64,000 nucleotides of DNA from a bacterium (GCA_021777135.1 JAJYDX010000001.1:186001-250000), one strand, 5' to 3'; positions 1 through 9,034 are shown, numbered from the stretch's first letter. The notes: a model not told the origin generated them from the letters alone. Translations and numbers: made by a program.

Positions 1-305
1 ACTCTTAAAAACGTATGGTGTATGTTAACTATATAATCTATCAAAAAATTAACATCCCATTCTTTAGCGTTTTTGGTTAATGAATAATTTTCGTCTTTTT
101 CGGTCGTCGCAGTCGAAGGTTTGTTTAATTCATCCGCTATGAGAAATTTGTCTATGCCGATTTCTTCGCATACGTCTTTTAAGGTTTTTGAGCCGCCACA
201 GCAAAAATCAACCCCGTATTTTTTAAATACCCCAATTTTTTCAGGATTTTCCGATGCAATTTCGCCGACGCTTTTTAAAAGTAAAACATCCGCATTATTT
301 TCCAT
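1..305 (-). CDS. ric: Iron-sulfur cluster repair di-iron protein (Ric/YtfE/ScdA family), 5' part only
   Basis: The gene runs off the left edge; about 100 N-terminal codons are present. It is absent from the ORF track, so I translated it from the minus strand. The start ATG at 305 is preceded by AAAGGAG. The product begins MENNADVLLLKSVG and contains the DUF542-type motif VDFCCGGSKTL, then enters the hemerythrin-like domain at VNIHHTFLR, whose histidines are di-iron ligands. Family knowledge: Ric proteins repair Fe-S clusters damaged by NO or oxidants in the cytoplasm. It is divergent from the norC-like/NO reductase genes, which supports a nitrosative-stress role. The partial protein matches the family closely. 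Confidence 0.93.
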   Translation of the reverse strand, partial: MENNADVLLLKSVGEIASENPEKIGVFKKYGVDFCCGGSKTLKDVCEEIGIDKFLIADELNKPSTATTEKDENYSLTKNAKEWDVNFLIDYIVNIHHTFLR

Positions 306-399
306 AGCAGTTTCTCCTTTAATATTATTAATTTAATTTTAAATTAGCAGTTAAATTTTTAACTTTAATTGTATTATCCTAAATTTTTAACTTTTAATA

Positions 400-417
400 T
401 ATGATTTTTGTCACATT
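400..417 (-). promoter_or_regulatory. Operator-like palindrome, copy 1 (ric side)
   Basis: On the minus strand this reads AATGTGACAAAAATCATA. It differs by one base from the site at 458-475, which is in opposite orientation. The core TGAC-N4-(A/G)TCA resembles sites of Crp/Fnr-family NO-responsive regulators (DNR/NnrR/HcpR type). It lies about 95 bp upstream of ric. The assignment to that family is inference. Confidence 0.5.
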
Positions 418-457
418 AATAAAATAATTTTTTAAAAACAAAATTATAAAAAATAAA

Positions 458-475
458 AATGTGACAAAAGTCATA
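458..475 (+). promoter_or_regulatory. Operator-like palindrome, copy 2 (nor side)
   Basis: AATGTGACAAAAGTCATA contains the perfect inverted repeat TGAC-AAAA-GTCA. It is 17/18 identical to the inverted copy at 400-417. It sits about 95 bp before the norC-like gene, so the two copies are placed symmetrically for the two divergent units. The binding protein is probably Crp/Fnr-like; a candidate gene is at 28360. Confidence 0.55.
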
Positions 476-570
476 ACGTTTATTTTTTTATTTTTTTATA
501 ATTTAATAAACTCAAATTAATTTGGATTTATAACGGAGTTTTATTAAATTTATTAAATAATATTATTATT

Positions 571-1014
571 ATGCCGAAAATTACCAAAAGATTCATGACC
601 TTATGGGCGCCCGCCATTGCAGGATTGATTATTATAATTACGCTGTCTTTTGTAGAATTATATTATTCCTTGAAAATATCTGACGGAATCGGGTTGAATT
701 CTAAAAAAGCAGGCACTCCGGAAGGAAAAAAAATATTTTATAAATTAGGATGCGTCAGATGCCATAACATAAGAGCCTTAGGCATTAAGGGCGGGCATGT
801 AGGCCCCGACCTTTCAGGCGCTTATTCCGATGTAAAAAAAGTTTATAAAGAAGACGTAAATAGTTTTCTTAAAAATCCTACCGGAACAATGTATTTTGTA
901 TTGCTGCTCAATCGTTTAAGCAAAGAAGACAGAAAAATCATAACGGCGGAATTAAAAAAGGCGCAGAATATTCAAGATAAAATGAAAAATAAAAAAGCAT
1001 ATAAAAGGGGGTGA
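571..1014 (+). CDS. Membrane-anchored c-type cytochrome, NorC-like
   Basis: 147 aa. One N-terminal membrane segment (about residues 11-33) is followed by a periplasmic cytochrome c domain with a CVRCH haem-binding motif (C61, C64, H65) and a TGTM segment that could give the axial Met. This layout is that of NorC-type subunits. It lies 121 bp upstream of a quinol-type NO reductase and probably shares its promoter. Quinol-type enzymes do not normally need a separate cytochrome, so it may be an alternative electron donor or a relic of a cytochrome-c-type complex. No Shine-Dalgarno precedes the ATG; an ACGGAG at about 532 is too far away. Haem c attachment is certain from the motif; the NorC role is inferred. 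Confidence 0.75.
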   Translation: MPKITKRFMTLWAPAIAGLIIIITLSFVELYYSLKISDGIGLNSKKAGTPEGKKIFYKLGCVRCHNIRALGIKGGHVGPDLSGAYSDVKKVYKEDVNSFLKNPTGTMYFVLLLNRLSKEDRKIITAELKKAQNIQDKMKNKKAYKRG

Positions 1015-1135
1015 AAATATTTAATAGCCGACAGCGGCGTTGAATAATTTTAATATTTATAAGCGTTAAGTGTTTAAGTAAAAGGAAGTTTTAGTTTATT
1101 TTAATTAACTGTAATAAATGAAAATAGGAGAGTTT

Positions 1136-3415
1136 ATGGAAAAAAGCATTTATTATGACGAAAAAGCGGTAAACAAATTTTTAAAAATTACGTTATCGCT
1201 TACTGTTATCGTTCTCGTAGCAATACTGGTTTACGGAACGTTCAAGGTATATTACGGAGCGCCGCCTATTCCGGCGCAGGTCGTAACTCAAAAAGGCAAA
1301 ACCGTTTTTACCGGAAAAGATATTATTGCCGGCAAAGCAAGGTTTCAGGAGTTCGACCTTATGGATTACGGTTCTATTTACGGCAACGGCGCATATTTCG
1401 GCCCCGATTTTACAGACCAGTATATTCACAGGGAGGTTAAATACTACAGGGATTTCGAGGCGCAGAAGCTTTATAAAAAGCCTTACGCGCAAATCTCACC
1501 GAGGGATGAGGATTATATAAAGTCCATCGTAATATCCAAGATAAAGAAAAACAGGTTTTCTTCAGACGGCAGGCTCTTGACTTATACTCCAGGAGAAATA
1601 TATGCCTTCGATAAGATTCAAAAAAGAATCGAAAATCTTTACACGAAAGGCGACCGCAATCTTGGAATAGGAAGAAATTTGGTGGCTTCTAAACAGGATA
1701 TAAAAAGAATAGCGGAATTTTATTCGTGGGCGGCTTGGAGCGCTTCTACGTTAAGGCCCGGCGTTAACCATACATATACGAATAACTGGCCTTACAGCAG
1801 GGGCGCCGGTAATACTCCGCCGACGTATCTATATACATGGACCTTTGCATCTCTTGCTACTTTTATCGCTCTTGCGGGTCTTGTCATCTGGTTTTTCCTC
1901 AATTATATATCCCCAGGATGGCAGGAAGCTCCGGCATTGCTCGAAAACTGGAAACCCATGGTTGATTTGGATAATTTTAAAATTACCCATTCGATGAAAA
2001 AATCCGCTAAATTCTTTTTCTTAGGCGTTTTCCTGCTGGGCTTGCAGATAATAGCAGGTATGCTCCTGGCGCATTATTATGCGGAAAGAGCATCATTTTT
2101 CGGGATACACACCCTTACCGCTTTGCCGTTTAATATCGTTAAATCATGGCACATTCAGCTTGCGATTTTATTTATCGCATCGACTTGGCTCGGCGCCGGC
2201 ATATTCGTTTCTAAATATATAGGCGGCGGCAAGGAAGCAAAATGGCAGTCGTTTTTTATCGATTTTCTGTGGTGGGCTTTATTAATCGACGGAGTTGCGG
2301 CATTAGTCGGAATGTATCTTGGAGCCAAAGGCTATTTCCATAACGGCTTATGGTTTTTCCTCGGGAATCAGGGCCTTGAATATCTGCAGTTGGGAAGGCT
2401 CAACCAGATTATCGTATTCGTGGGTTTATTGCTATGGGTAATAATACTTTACAGAGCTCTAAAACCTCATTTTATAAAAAACACAGATAAATGGAGCATT
2501 GAAAGGCTGTTTTTAATAAGCGCCTTTACCATAGGTTTGATGTACGTATTCGGAATGTTTCCGCTTGCGTGGGTTCTCAAAAATTGGACCATAACGGATT
2601 TCTGGAGATGGTGGGTCGTTCATCTATGGGTCGAAGGAACTTTCGAATTCTTTGCCGTTGCGGTTATAGGCTATTTCTTCCTTTCGCAAGGTCTAGTAAA
2701 AAGGACGACCATCGAAAATACCCTGCTCTTGGAGATAATCCTAATATTCTTAGGCGGAATTATAGGAACGGGGCATCATTTTTACTTCATAGGCGACGCC
2801 TCCATTTGGATTGCGCTCGGCTCTATGTTCTCGTTCCTCGAGGTTATTCCATTGCTGCTTTTAACTATGCAGGCTGTTTACGAGAAAAACATCCTTGTAA
2901 AAGCCGGCAAAGAATTTCCGCAGGATTTATCGTTTAAATATTTAGAGGCTTCGACGTTCTGGAACTTCATTGGAGCCGGCGTTTTCGGCGCATTAATCAA
3001 TACTCCGTTAATGAACTATTACGAACACGGCCAGTATTTAACCATAAACCATGGGCACACGGCTTTATTCGGAGTTTTCGGCCTTCTGGGCATCGCATTG
3101 TCCTATTATGTCTTAAGGATGATAGTTGAACCTTCCAAATGGACGGAAGGCGCAGGAAGGGTAGCGCTGTGGTGCTTTAACGTAGGCATGATTCTGTGGG
3201 TTATATTAAATTTCCTGCCGGAAGGCTTTATGCAGTTTGCGGCTTCGATTAAGCACGGCTACTGGTATTCGAGAAGCATCTATTTTTATGACAAAACCGA
3301 CATGTGGCTCTGGTTAAGAGTTCCCGGGGATATAGTTTTCAGCATAGGCGTTTTGGTTCTTTTCATAGATATAACTAAAAAACTTTTGCAGGTTAAAAAA
3401 TCGGCAGAAGAATAA
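1136..3415 (+). CDS. norZ: Quinol-dependent nitric oxide reductase (NorZ/qNOR)
   Basis: Reduces 2 NO to N2O in the cytoplasmic membrane using quinol. I chose M7 of the ORF (1136) because AGGAG lies 5 nt upstream; the ORF-track ATG at 1118 has no ribosome site. Visible features: an N-terminal TM and NorC-like periplasmic domain without a CxxCH, the NHTYTNNWPY segment typical of qNOR, then about 12 membrane helices. The low-spin haem ligand is in KSWHIQLA. FeB ligands are in VVHLWVEGTFEF and GTGHHFYF, with both His present. The haem b3 ligand region is NHGHTALFG. The quinol-site pattern H-x3-E-x3-F is intact (AHYYAERASFF), as is the C-terminal RVPGD Asp. These intact residues argue for a reductase and against an NO dismutase. 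Confidence 0.93.
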   Translation: MEKSIYYDEKAVNKFLKITLSLTVIVLVAILVYGTFKVYYGAPPIPAQVVTQKGKTVFTGKDIIAGKARFQEFDLMDYGSIYGNGAYFGPDFTDQYIHREVKYYRDFEAQKLYKKPYAQISPRDEDYIKSIVISKIKKNRFSSDGRLLTYTPGEIYAFDKIQKRIENLYTKGDRNLGIGRNLVASKQDIKRIAEFYSWAAWSASTLRPGVNHTYTNNWPYSRGAGNTPPTYLYTWTFASLATFIALAGLVIWFFLNYISPGWQEAPALLENWKPMVDLDNFKITHSMKKSAKFFFLGVFLLGLQIIAGMLLAHYYAERASFFGIHTLTALPFNIVKSWHIQLAILFIASTWLGAGIFVSKYIGGGKEAKWQSFFIDFLWWALLIDGVAALVGMYLGAKGYFHNGLWFFLGNQGLEYLQLGRLNQIIVFVGLLLWVIILYRALKPHFIKNTDKWSIERLFLISAFTIGLMYVFGMFPLAWVLKNWTITDFWRWWVVHLWVEGTFEFFAVAVIGYFFLSQGLVKRTTIENTLLLEIILIFLGGIIGTGHHFYFIGDASIWIALGSMFSFLEVIPLLLLTMQAVYEKNILVKAGKEFPQDLSFKYLEASTFWNFIGAGVFGALINTPLMNYYEHGQYLTINHGHTALFGVFGLLGIALSYYVLRMIVEPSKWTEGAGRVALWCFNVGMILWVILNFLPEGFMQFAASIKHGYWYSRSIYFYDKTDMWLWLRVPGDIVFSIGVLVLFIDITKKLLQVKKSAEE

Positions 3416-3439
3416 AAGGTAAGATATTTAAACCTTTTT

Positions 3440-3520
3440 CGCCGCTTTTATTTAATTTTATCGTTCGTCTTAATAACACCCCCCTCCAGAACGGTAAAAT
3501 GAATAAAGCGGCGTTTTTTA
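3440..3520 (+). terminator. Possible terminator after norZ (long-loop inverted repeat)
   Basis: CGCCGCTTTTATT (3440-3452) can pair with AATAAAGCGGCG (3502-3513), which is followed directly by TTTTTTA. The arms are complementary apart from one bulge. The loop is about 50 nt, so this is weaker than a typical intrinsic terminator. The rest of the 3416-3929 gap shows no credible gene; the 61-aa minus-strand ORF there looks like chance. Confidence 0.35.
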
Positions 3521-3929
3521 TAAATAAAGCGGACGGATTGTATATTATATAACTTATTGCAGGTTGTGCGTATATTGAAATATGGCAGTTTTGTAAATTT
3601 TAACATAAAAATAGCCATAATCGCATTAATCATAAAATTGCCGTTAGAAAATAAAATTCGGTGTTTATTTAACTTTCAAGCTGTTTTAAAGATTATATCG
3701 GCAATTTTGCGTGAATTCGCAGCTTTATAGCCTGCGAGCAAAGGGATTATAATAATATTGTTACAAAAATTTAACATAATTGTAATAATTATGTAACATT
3801 TATTTGTTAAAATGGGGTTGTAAGAAAAAATGTAAGATAAAAAAGGTTAGATCCTTATAAAGGGGATTTGGAATTAAAAAATTAAGAAAACGAGTAAAAT
3901 CAAATCAAACTAAAAGAGAGGAGGAAGTT

Positions 3930-5621
3930 ATGGAAAAAATTAGCAGGACAAAGAGTCAGATGCGGCTTGGTTCGCTGACGGCTTTTGTTTTTGCCTTAGC
4001 CGCAGCACTGGCTTTAATTTTTGCGTTCGGCGGGACAAAGACGGCTAGCGCATCAGGTGCAGTGCTTTATGAAAACCCAAATACGGGCGAGATATTCTTA
4101 AAACCCGGACAGGGAAGAGTTAAAGTAGGACAGGGCGTCATCAATCAACTTTTAAAACCAAACACAAAAAAAACGACCGAGCAAATTAACAATTTGAAAA
4201 CTACGGAGAAAAAGCTAGAAGCTTCGTTAAAAACAGTCAAGGGCGAAACCCTTCCGGCATGGACGAAGCATATAACGCTTGGAACGCTGGTTTATATGGG
4301 TTACGGGTATTATAATAATACCGGTTTTACTCCGGCACTTCAATTACAGGAGAACCCGGCAGGACCAGGTCATAACGGCTATAATGCCTTTAACGTTAAC
4401 AGGGCATATTTAATATTCCTATACCATCAAGACAACTGGTTTTTAAAGATTACCCCGAACATTAATAAGTCAAACAATTATACGGGAGTTCCCCCATCGC
4501 CAGCAGCAGCCGGAGAATGGTGGGCATCGGGAACAACGCCCGGCAGCTGGGCTTCATCTTCCGGCACTACTTTCGGCAACGAATATTTCAGACTTAAATA
4601 TGCATTTTTGCAGTTTAACCATGTTTACGCTGCAAACGGCTTAACCATGAATCTTAAATTAGGACAGTTTCCAACCCCTATGATTGCTTGGGAAGATGGT
4701 TTATTGGGTTATCACGTCGCGGAAAGGACACCTTGGGGTTTTCTAGGGGTGACTTCCACGCAAACCGGTATAGGCGTGTCTGGAAAGTTCAGGGCAAACG
4801 GAAAAATATATATGGCGTATAATGCAGGTTTTTTTGATAACGCGACCTTTCATCAGGGCGAAAACGTGGACCAGAAATCTCCTCAGGCAAGGGTATCGTT
4901 TTATCCTTTTGGTGCTGATGCCGGTCTAGACGGTCTTGGAATTAGCGGGTATTATGCATGGTCCGAGCAAACAAATAATTTTGACGGTTACAGCAATGTC
5001 GAAAATAATTTTCCGACGGCAAGAGCCTCCGCAATTCTTGATTATAAAACCCCGCAGGGATTAATTGCCTTTCAGTACGATTACGGCTTAAACGTTACTA
5101 GCGGCGGCTTTGCAAGCGGCGCCGGTTCTATAAGCCAGGATGCTGGAAGCTGGTGCGGGTATAAATCCACAACCGGTCCTGCGGCTTACGGATGCAACTA
5201 TGCCGGTGCGACCTATCCGTTTAACTTAAATCCTGCTCTTTTAGGTATTACAGGTGCGAACGGTGTTATCGGGCACAATACCGAACATGGATTAGATGCA
5301 TTCGGATATTACAATATTCCGAACAGTAAATTCGGTGTATTTGGGCTTATTCAAAGGTTTTATTATGAAACGCCGGTTTTATCGGGCGCAAACGCAATGC
5401 CTTACGGCAATCCTTTCGACTTTCAAAGAGGAGTTATTGGCGTAGCCTATCATCTTAACAGTCATATAACTTTAACGATAGATGACCAGAACTACCAATT
5501 CCTGCATGAAAAAAATTATATGGATGCGCAGTACGGTTCCGACCCGGCCGCTTATTATACGTATGGCCAGTGGATGGGAGACACTAACGCTTACTTTATA
5601 CAGGCAAGGATAGCGTTTTAA
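3930..5621 (+). CDS. Outer-membrane beta-barrel protein, porin-like
   Basis: 563 aa. A long N-region ends in a hydrophobic stretch and an alanine-rich cleavage-like region (TASASGA), consistent with a Sec signal peptide. A lysine-rich, possibly coiled-coil segment (about residues 60-105) precedes many aromatic, Gly/Asn-rich alternating strands. The chain ends in Phe (QARIAF), the usual barrel end. A strong GAGGAGG lies just before the ATG, suggesting high expression, and a clear terminator follows, so it is probably monocistronic. I see no motif that fixes a substrate. The large TA-rich leader is unexplained. It is a secreted barrel with good confidence; substrate and family are unknown. Confidence 0.75.
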   Translation: MEKISRTKSQMRLGSLTAFVFALAAALALIFAFGGTKTASASGAVLYENPNTGEIFLKPGQGRVKVGQGVINQLLKPNTKKTTEQINNLKTTEKKLEASLKTVKGETLPAWTKHITLGTLVYMGYGYYNNTGFTPALQLQENPAGPGHNGYNAFNVNRAYLIFLYHQDNWFLKITPNINKSNNYTGVPPSPAAAGEWWASGTTPGSWASSSGTTFGNEYFRLKYAFLQFNHVYAANGLTMNLKLGQFPTPMIAWEDGLLGYHVAERTPWGFLGVTSTQTGIGVSGKFRANGKIYMAYNAGFFDNATFHQGENVDQKSPQARVSFYPFGADAGLDGLGISGYYAWSEQTNNFDGYSNVENNFPTARASAILDYKTPQGLIAFQYDYGLNVTSGGFASGAGSISQDAGSWCGYKSTTGPAAYGCNYAGATYPFNLNPALLGITGANGVIGHNTEHGLDAFGYYNIPNSKFGVFGLIQRFYYETPVLSGANAMPYGNPFDFQRGVIGVAYHLNSHITLTIDDQNYQFLHEKNYMDAQYGSDPAAYYTYGQWMGDTNAYFIQARIAF

Positions 5622-5695
5622 AACAGTACCAAACTTTAAGTTAAGACTTTTCTCTCCTAAGTTAATACATAAAGCAGTAACGCACCTCCCTTAAT

Positions 5696-5724
5696 GCCCG
5701 CCCTAAAAAGCGGGCTTTTTATTT
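5696..5724 (+). terminator. Rho-independent terminator after the porin gene
   Basis: GCCCGC-CCTAAAAA-GCGGGC followed by TTTTTATTT: a perfect 6-bp GC stem with a U tract, 75 bp downstream of the barrel gene. Confidence 0.9.
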
Positions 5725-5803
5725 CAAAAATCTGATATAATATAAAAATTCCATAAAAAAACGTTAATATGGCATAAAGAATTGGAAAAAAGTATATTGA
5801 TAA

Positions 5804-6760
5804 ATGAATAAGAAAAACGGCGACGGTATTAAAAGCAGAAGTATCGTAGAATATCTATGTAACGGCGTCAGTTTTACGATGCATCCTATAAGCGTTCGTT
5901 ACGGATACGACTGTAATACGGAACATCCTACTGTAACCTGGAACATAGAATTCAGTGACGAGATATATCTTTTAAATAACGAATCTTTCGGAGGACAGAC
6001 CGGCGACGAAAGGCAGAGAATTTATACAAAAAACGTAAGAGGCTCCCTTTGTTCTGAAGGTTCAGATGAATATACTTTTTATAATAAAGCGTCTATTCCC
6101 ATAGAATTCGAAAAAGACGGCGTTTCGTTTATGCTGAAAGTAAACAGAAAAGATTACGAAAAGGCCGAAATTATAGAAAAAGCAATTTATAAAGAATTCG
6201 AAAATTTAAGTATAACCGCCGCGCATTATATTGCCGAAGGTAAAATAAAAATCATTTTAAACAGGCTCTCAAACAGGAAATTCACCGTTTTAAATATAAA
6301 TGTAAAAGAAGAAGATATGCTGTTCGAAAAAGACGGCGTAGATTATTTTTTTACGGAAAGCGAGCCTATTTTAGACATGGCAATAAAAGAAAGCTTTACC
6401 GGTCATCTTGATTTTATAAAGACGTCTGACAAGTTTTATAAATACATATCAGATGGGTTCAATAGAATGGCAGGCTCCGGGCTTAACTGTTTGAATATTT
6501 TTCTTGCGACCGTTAATTACGAGCTCCAATATGATATTTTCAACGATGAAAATTATCTTGCGGATTATTTAATTTCAAGAGTTAAAAATAACGGTAAAAA
6601 TAATAAGGAAGCATGCTGTATAAATATTCACGATAAAGAAGAAGATTTTTATGAAAAAGGGGTAAAACTTATAGACATCGCAATGCCTTTAAATAATTTA
6701 ATCGAAGCTTTCGATCTTTTAGGCAAAATCAAATGTCTTGCCCTAATCAATTATGCCTGA
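5804..6760 (+). CDS. Unrecognised protein, 318 aa
   Basis: I do not recognise a family. The protein is soluble-looking, with no signal peptide or membrane segment, and is rich in Asp, Glu, Asn and Lys. The first 110 residues look beta-rich (NGVSFTMHPISVRYGYD, TVTWNIEFSDEIYLL); the C-terminal half looks mixed alpha/beta. The only paired cysteines are in KEACCINIH. The start lacks a clear Shine-Dalgarno (GGAAAAA about 12 nt upstream). It is followed by a TIM-barrel epimerase-like gene 49 bp later and then an MFS transporter, so the three may form an operon for a small organic compound. Codon use matches the neighbours, so there is no sign of recent transfer. Confidence 0.7.
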   Translation: MNKKNGDGIKSRSIVEYLCNGVSFTMHPISVRYGYDCNTEHPTVTWNIEFSDEIYLLNNESFGGQTGDERQRIYTKNVRGSLCSEGSDEYTFYNKASIPIEFEKDGVSFMLKVNRKDYEKAEIIEKAIYKEFENLSITAAHYIAEGKIKIILNRLSNRKFTVLNINVKEEDMLFEKDGVDYFFTESEPILDMAIKESFTGHLDFIKTSDKFYKYISDGFNRMAGSGLNCLNIFLATVNYELQYDIFNDENYLADYLISRVKNNGKNNKEACCINIHDKEEDFYEKGVKLIDIAMPLNNLIEAFDLLGKIKCLALINYA

Positions 6761-6809
6761 TAATAAAAGATAATAGTATAATCTTAACTTTTTAAATAAT
6801 AGAATATTT

Positions 6810-7730
6810 ATGCATATCGATAATTCTAGTAAAAAAAACAGGCTTAATTTCGGGGTAAATACCGATTCGTTTTTCGGCATAGGCTTCGGGCTTTTAGGCG
6901 GCAACAATTTAGACGGTTTAATGGCCGAATTTAACGGTTTTTTTTCCCTTTTAGATTCATACGAAATTGGAAATATCGAGATAAATACAGAAATAGAACA
7001 ACTAAACCAAGGCTCATTAAAAGAATTTATTATCCCCTTAATAACATCTTTTTCTCAAAAATCTGTTATCCCGCTTTCGGTTTCCGTTCATCTTCCTTAT
7101 CTTCAGCTTAATCCGGCAAGCCCTATAGAAGAATACAGGCGTATTTCGGTCGATGCGATTATAAGAGTAATAAACGCCTGCCACGGATTGGACGTTAAAA
7201 AATTCGTTATTCATCTGACCTCCGAGTTTGAAGATTCCATCCTATTTTTTCCAATCGAAGAAAAGGCAAAAAAGTCGTTAATAAATATTGCGGCAAACCA
7301 GGCAAAGAAAAGTATGTCGGATATATTAAATGAGACTAAACTGCCGCCCGCTGTTTTTGCTCTAGAAAACCTCGAGGTTTTTCCGTTCGATTATTTATAT
7401 CCTATAGTCGGTGAATTAGGCGTTTCCATATGTTTCGATATGGGACACTGGGGACTTAACGGTTTTATGCCGGAGGATTTCCTGAAAAAATTTAATATTA
7501 ACCGCATAGGCGAGATGCATATTCAGGATATGACGGAAAAAAGAACCGATTTAAGGACTATGGTAAGAAACGAACACCGTCCTTTAGGAACGGGCGTTTT
7601 AAATCCGGGCGGATTTTTTAATTCCCTTATCGAAAATAGGCAATTTTCAGGGCCATTAGTGATAGAGAACAGGTCTAGAGAAGATTTAATTTCTTCTTTA
7701 GATTATTTAAAACTAGGTAATTTTATTTAA
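6810..7730 (+). CDS. Xylose-isomerase-like TIM-barrel protein (sugar phosphate isomerase/epimerase, AP endonuclease 2 superfamily)
   Basis: 306 aa. Barrel-strand motifs are in order: SVHLPYLQL, KKFVIHLTSE, FALENLE, SICFDMGHWGL, GEMHIQDM, PLVIENRSRED. The metal-ligand-type residues Glu (ALENLE), Asp/His (DMGH), His (MHIQD) and Glu (VIENR) match the AP_endonuc_2 pattern, so a divalent-metal-dependent isomerase, epimerase or endonuclease fold is likely. It sits between an unknown gene and an MFS transporter, which favours a metabolic isomerase over DNA repair. There is no Shine-Dalgarno before the ATG. The substrate cannot be told from sequence alone. Confidence 0.75.
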   Translation: MHIDNSSKKNRLNFGVNTDSFFGIGFGLLGGNNLDGLMAEFNGFFSLLDSYEIGNIEINTEIEQLNQGSLKEFIIPLITSFSQKSVIPLSVSVHLPYLQLNPASPIEEYRRISVDAIIRVINACHGLDVKKFVIHLTSEFEDSILFFPIEEKAKKSLINIAANQAKKSMSDILNETKLPPAVFALENLEVFPFDYLYPIVGELGVSICFDMGHWGLNGFMPEDFLKKFNINRIGEMHIQDMTEKRTDLRTMVRNEHRPLGTGVLNPGGFFNSLIENRQFSGPLVIENRSREDLISSLDYLKLGNFI

Positions 7731-7778
7731 AATAATTTAAACGCTTAAGCGTTCTAGAAGCATTTAAAAACTTTAAGA

Positions 7779-9017
7779 ATGCCTTCCTCCTATAAATATA
7801 AATATAAAAATGGTTTTTTTACCGGGCCTCTTCTGCTTTCTTCCGCAGGAATGTTTTTAGACGGCTATTCCTTGACCGTAATTGCATTTGCTATAATACT
7901 TATAAATCCATATTTTCATCTTAATGTTGCGGAATCTGGCTTAATAATCGCCTCCGTAGTATTCGGCAGTATCATAGGGGCGTTATTAATAGGATATTTC
8001 AGCGACATTTTCGGAAGAAAATCGGTTTATATTTTAAATATGGCGGTTTTTGTCGTTTTCGGCACCGTATCGGCTCTTTCGGTTAATTTTTTAATGCTGT
8101 TTGTATCAAGGTTTATTCTGGGAATAGCGGTAGGGGCCGATTATCCGGTATCTAATTCATATATTGCGGAAACCGCGCCGGAGGCGCTAAGGGGCAAACA
8201 TCTTTCTTTCGCAGGCCTGTCGTTCGGTATAGGTTCCATATTTTCTTCTTTGACTGCGGCGGTTCTTTTTCCTTTCGGACCGGAGATGTGGCGGCTTATG
8301 CTCGGTATCGGCGTAATTCCAGCATTTATAGTAATGCTATTAAGAATTTCAATGCCGGAATCTAAAAGATGGATAGACGCAAAAAGCCTTAAAAACGAAT
8401 ATAAAAAAAATAAGCTATACGCCGAAGGAATGTTTTCCAAAGCGCATATAAAAAATACCGCCCTGTATTCTTTTATATGGTTTTTATATGATGTCGGAGC
8501 ATACGGAATCGGCCTGTTAATTCCGTTAATCTTTAAAAAAAGCGGACTGATTTCAGATGAAGATAATGCGCTTATAACGTCCTTAATTCTTTTAACCGGC
8601 ATAGCAAGTTCTTCAATCGGGCTTTTAGAAATAGATAAAATCGGAAGAAAAAAGATACAGCTTGCCGGTTTTGCAGGGATGGGCGCCGCCCTTTTTTTTA
8701 TTCCTTTCGCGTACGGGACGTTAACCGGCCTTGCCGCCTTAATTTTTATAGCCGAAATTTTTAATTCTTTGGCGTCTTTAACGGTAGGAATTTTTCCAGC
8801 CGAACTTTCCCATACTTCTTTCAGGTCGTCCGCTTACGGATTTTCAGCTATGGCAGGAAAAATAGGTGCGGTATGCGGAGTTTTAATAATGACGTATTTC
8901 GTTAAGGAAAATAAAGATTTAGGCTATTATTCCGTTGCGGCTTTAATGTTTACGGCATTTTTCCTTTCTTTTTTTCTGCCGGAAACTAAAAATAAAGAAC
9001 TCGACGGGAAGATTTGA
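7779..9017 (+). CDS. Major facilitator superfamily transporter, sugar/metabolite porter type
   Basis: 412 aa with about 12 membrane helices. MFS signatures: DIFGRKSVYIL between helices 2 and 3, DKIGRKKIQL between helices 8 and 9, and MPESKRWI after helix 6, the PESPRW-like motif of sugar porters and relatives (metabolite:H+ symporters). It is probably an inner-membrane proton-coupled importer. It lies 48 bp after the TIM-barrel gene and converges with rarA, with 17 bp between the stops. There is no Shine-Dalgarno before the chosen ATG. The substrate is unknown; the pairing with an isomerase suggests a sugar, polyol or aromatic acid. Confidence 0.85.
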   Translation: MPSSYKYKYKNGFFTGPLLLSSAGMFLDGYSLTVIAFAIILINPYFHLNVAESGLIIASVVFGSIIGALLIGYFSDIFGRKSVYILNMAVFVVFGTVSALSVNFLMLFVSRFILGIAVGADYPVSNSYIAETAPEALRGKHLSFAGLSFGIGSIFSSLTAAVLFPFGPEMWRLMLGIGVIPAFIVMLLRISMPESKRWIDAKSLKNEYKKNKLYAEGMFSKAHIKNTALYSFIWFLYDVGAYGIGLLIPLIFKKSGLISDEDNALITSLILLTGIASSSIGLLEIDKIGRKKIQLAGFAGMGAALFFIPFAYGTLTGLAALIFIAEIFNSLASLTVGIFPAELSHTSFRSSAYGFSAMAGKIGAVCGVLIMTYFVKENKDLGYYSVAALMFTAFFLSFFLPETKNKELDGKI

Positions 9018-9034
9018 ATAAAATTTTCTATGCG

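Noticed and set aside
1136-3415. NO dismutase (Nod) instead of NO reductase
   Set aside because: Nod proteins lose quinol-site residues and one FeB histidine. Here H-x3-E-x3-F, the C-terminal PGD Asp and both His of GTGHHF are present.
3448-3633. 61-aa minus-strand ORF
   Set aside because: No Shine-Dalgarno, unnatural composition, and it overlaps the terminator-like repeat.
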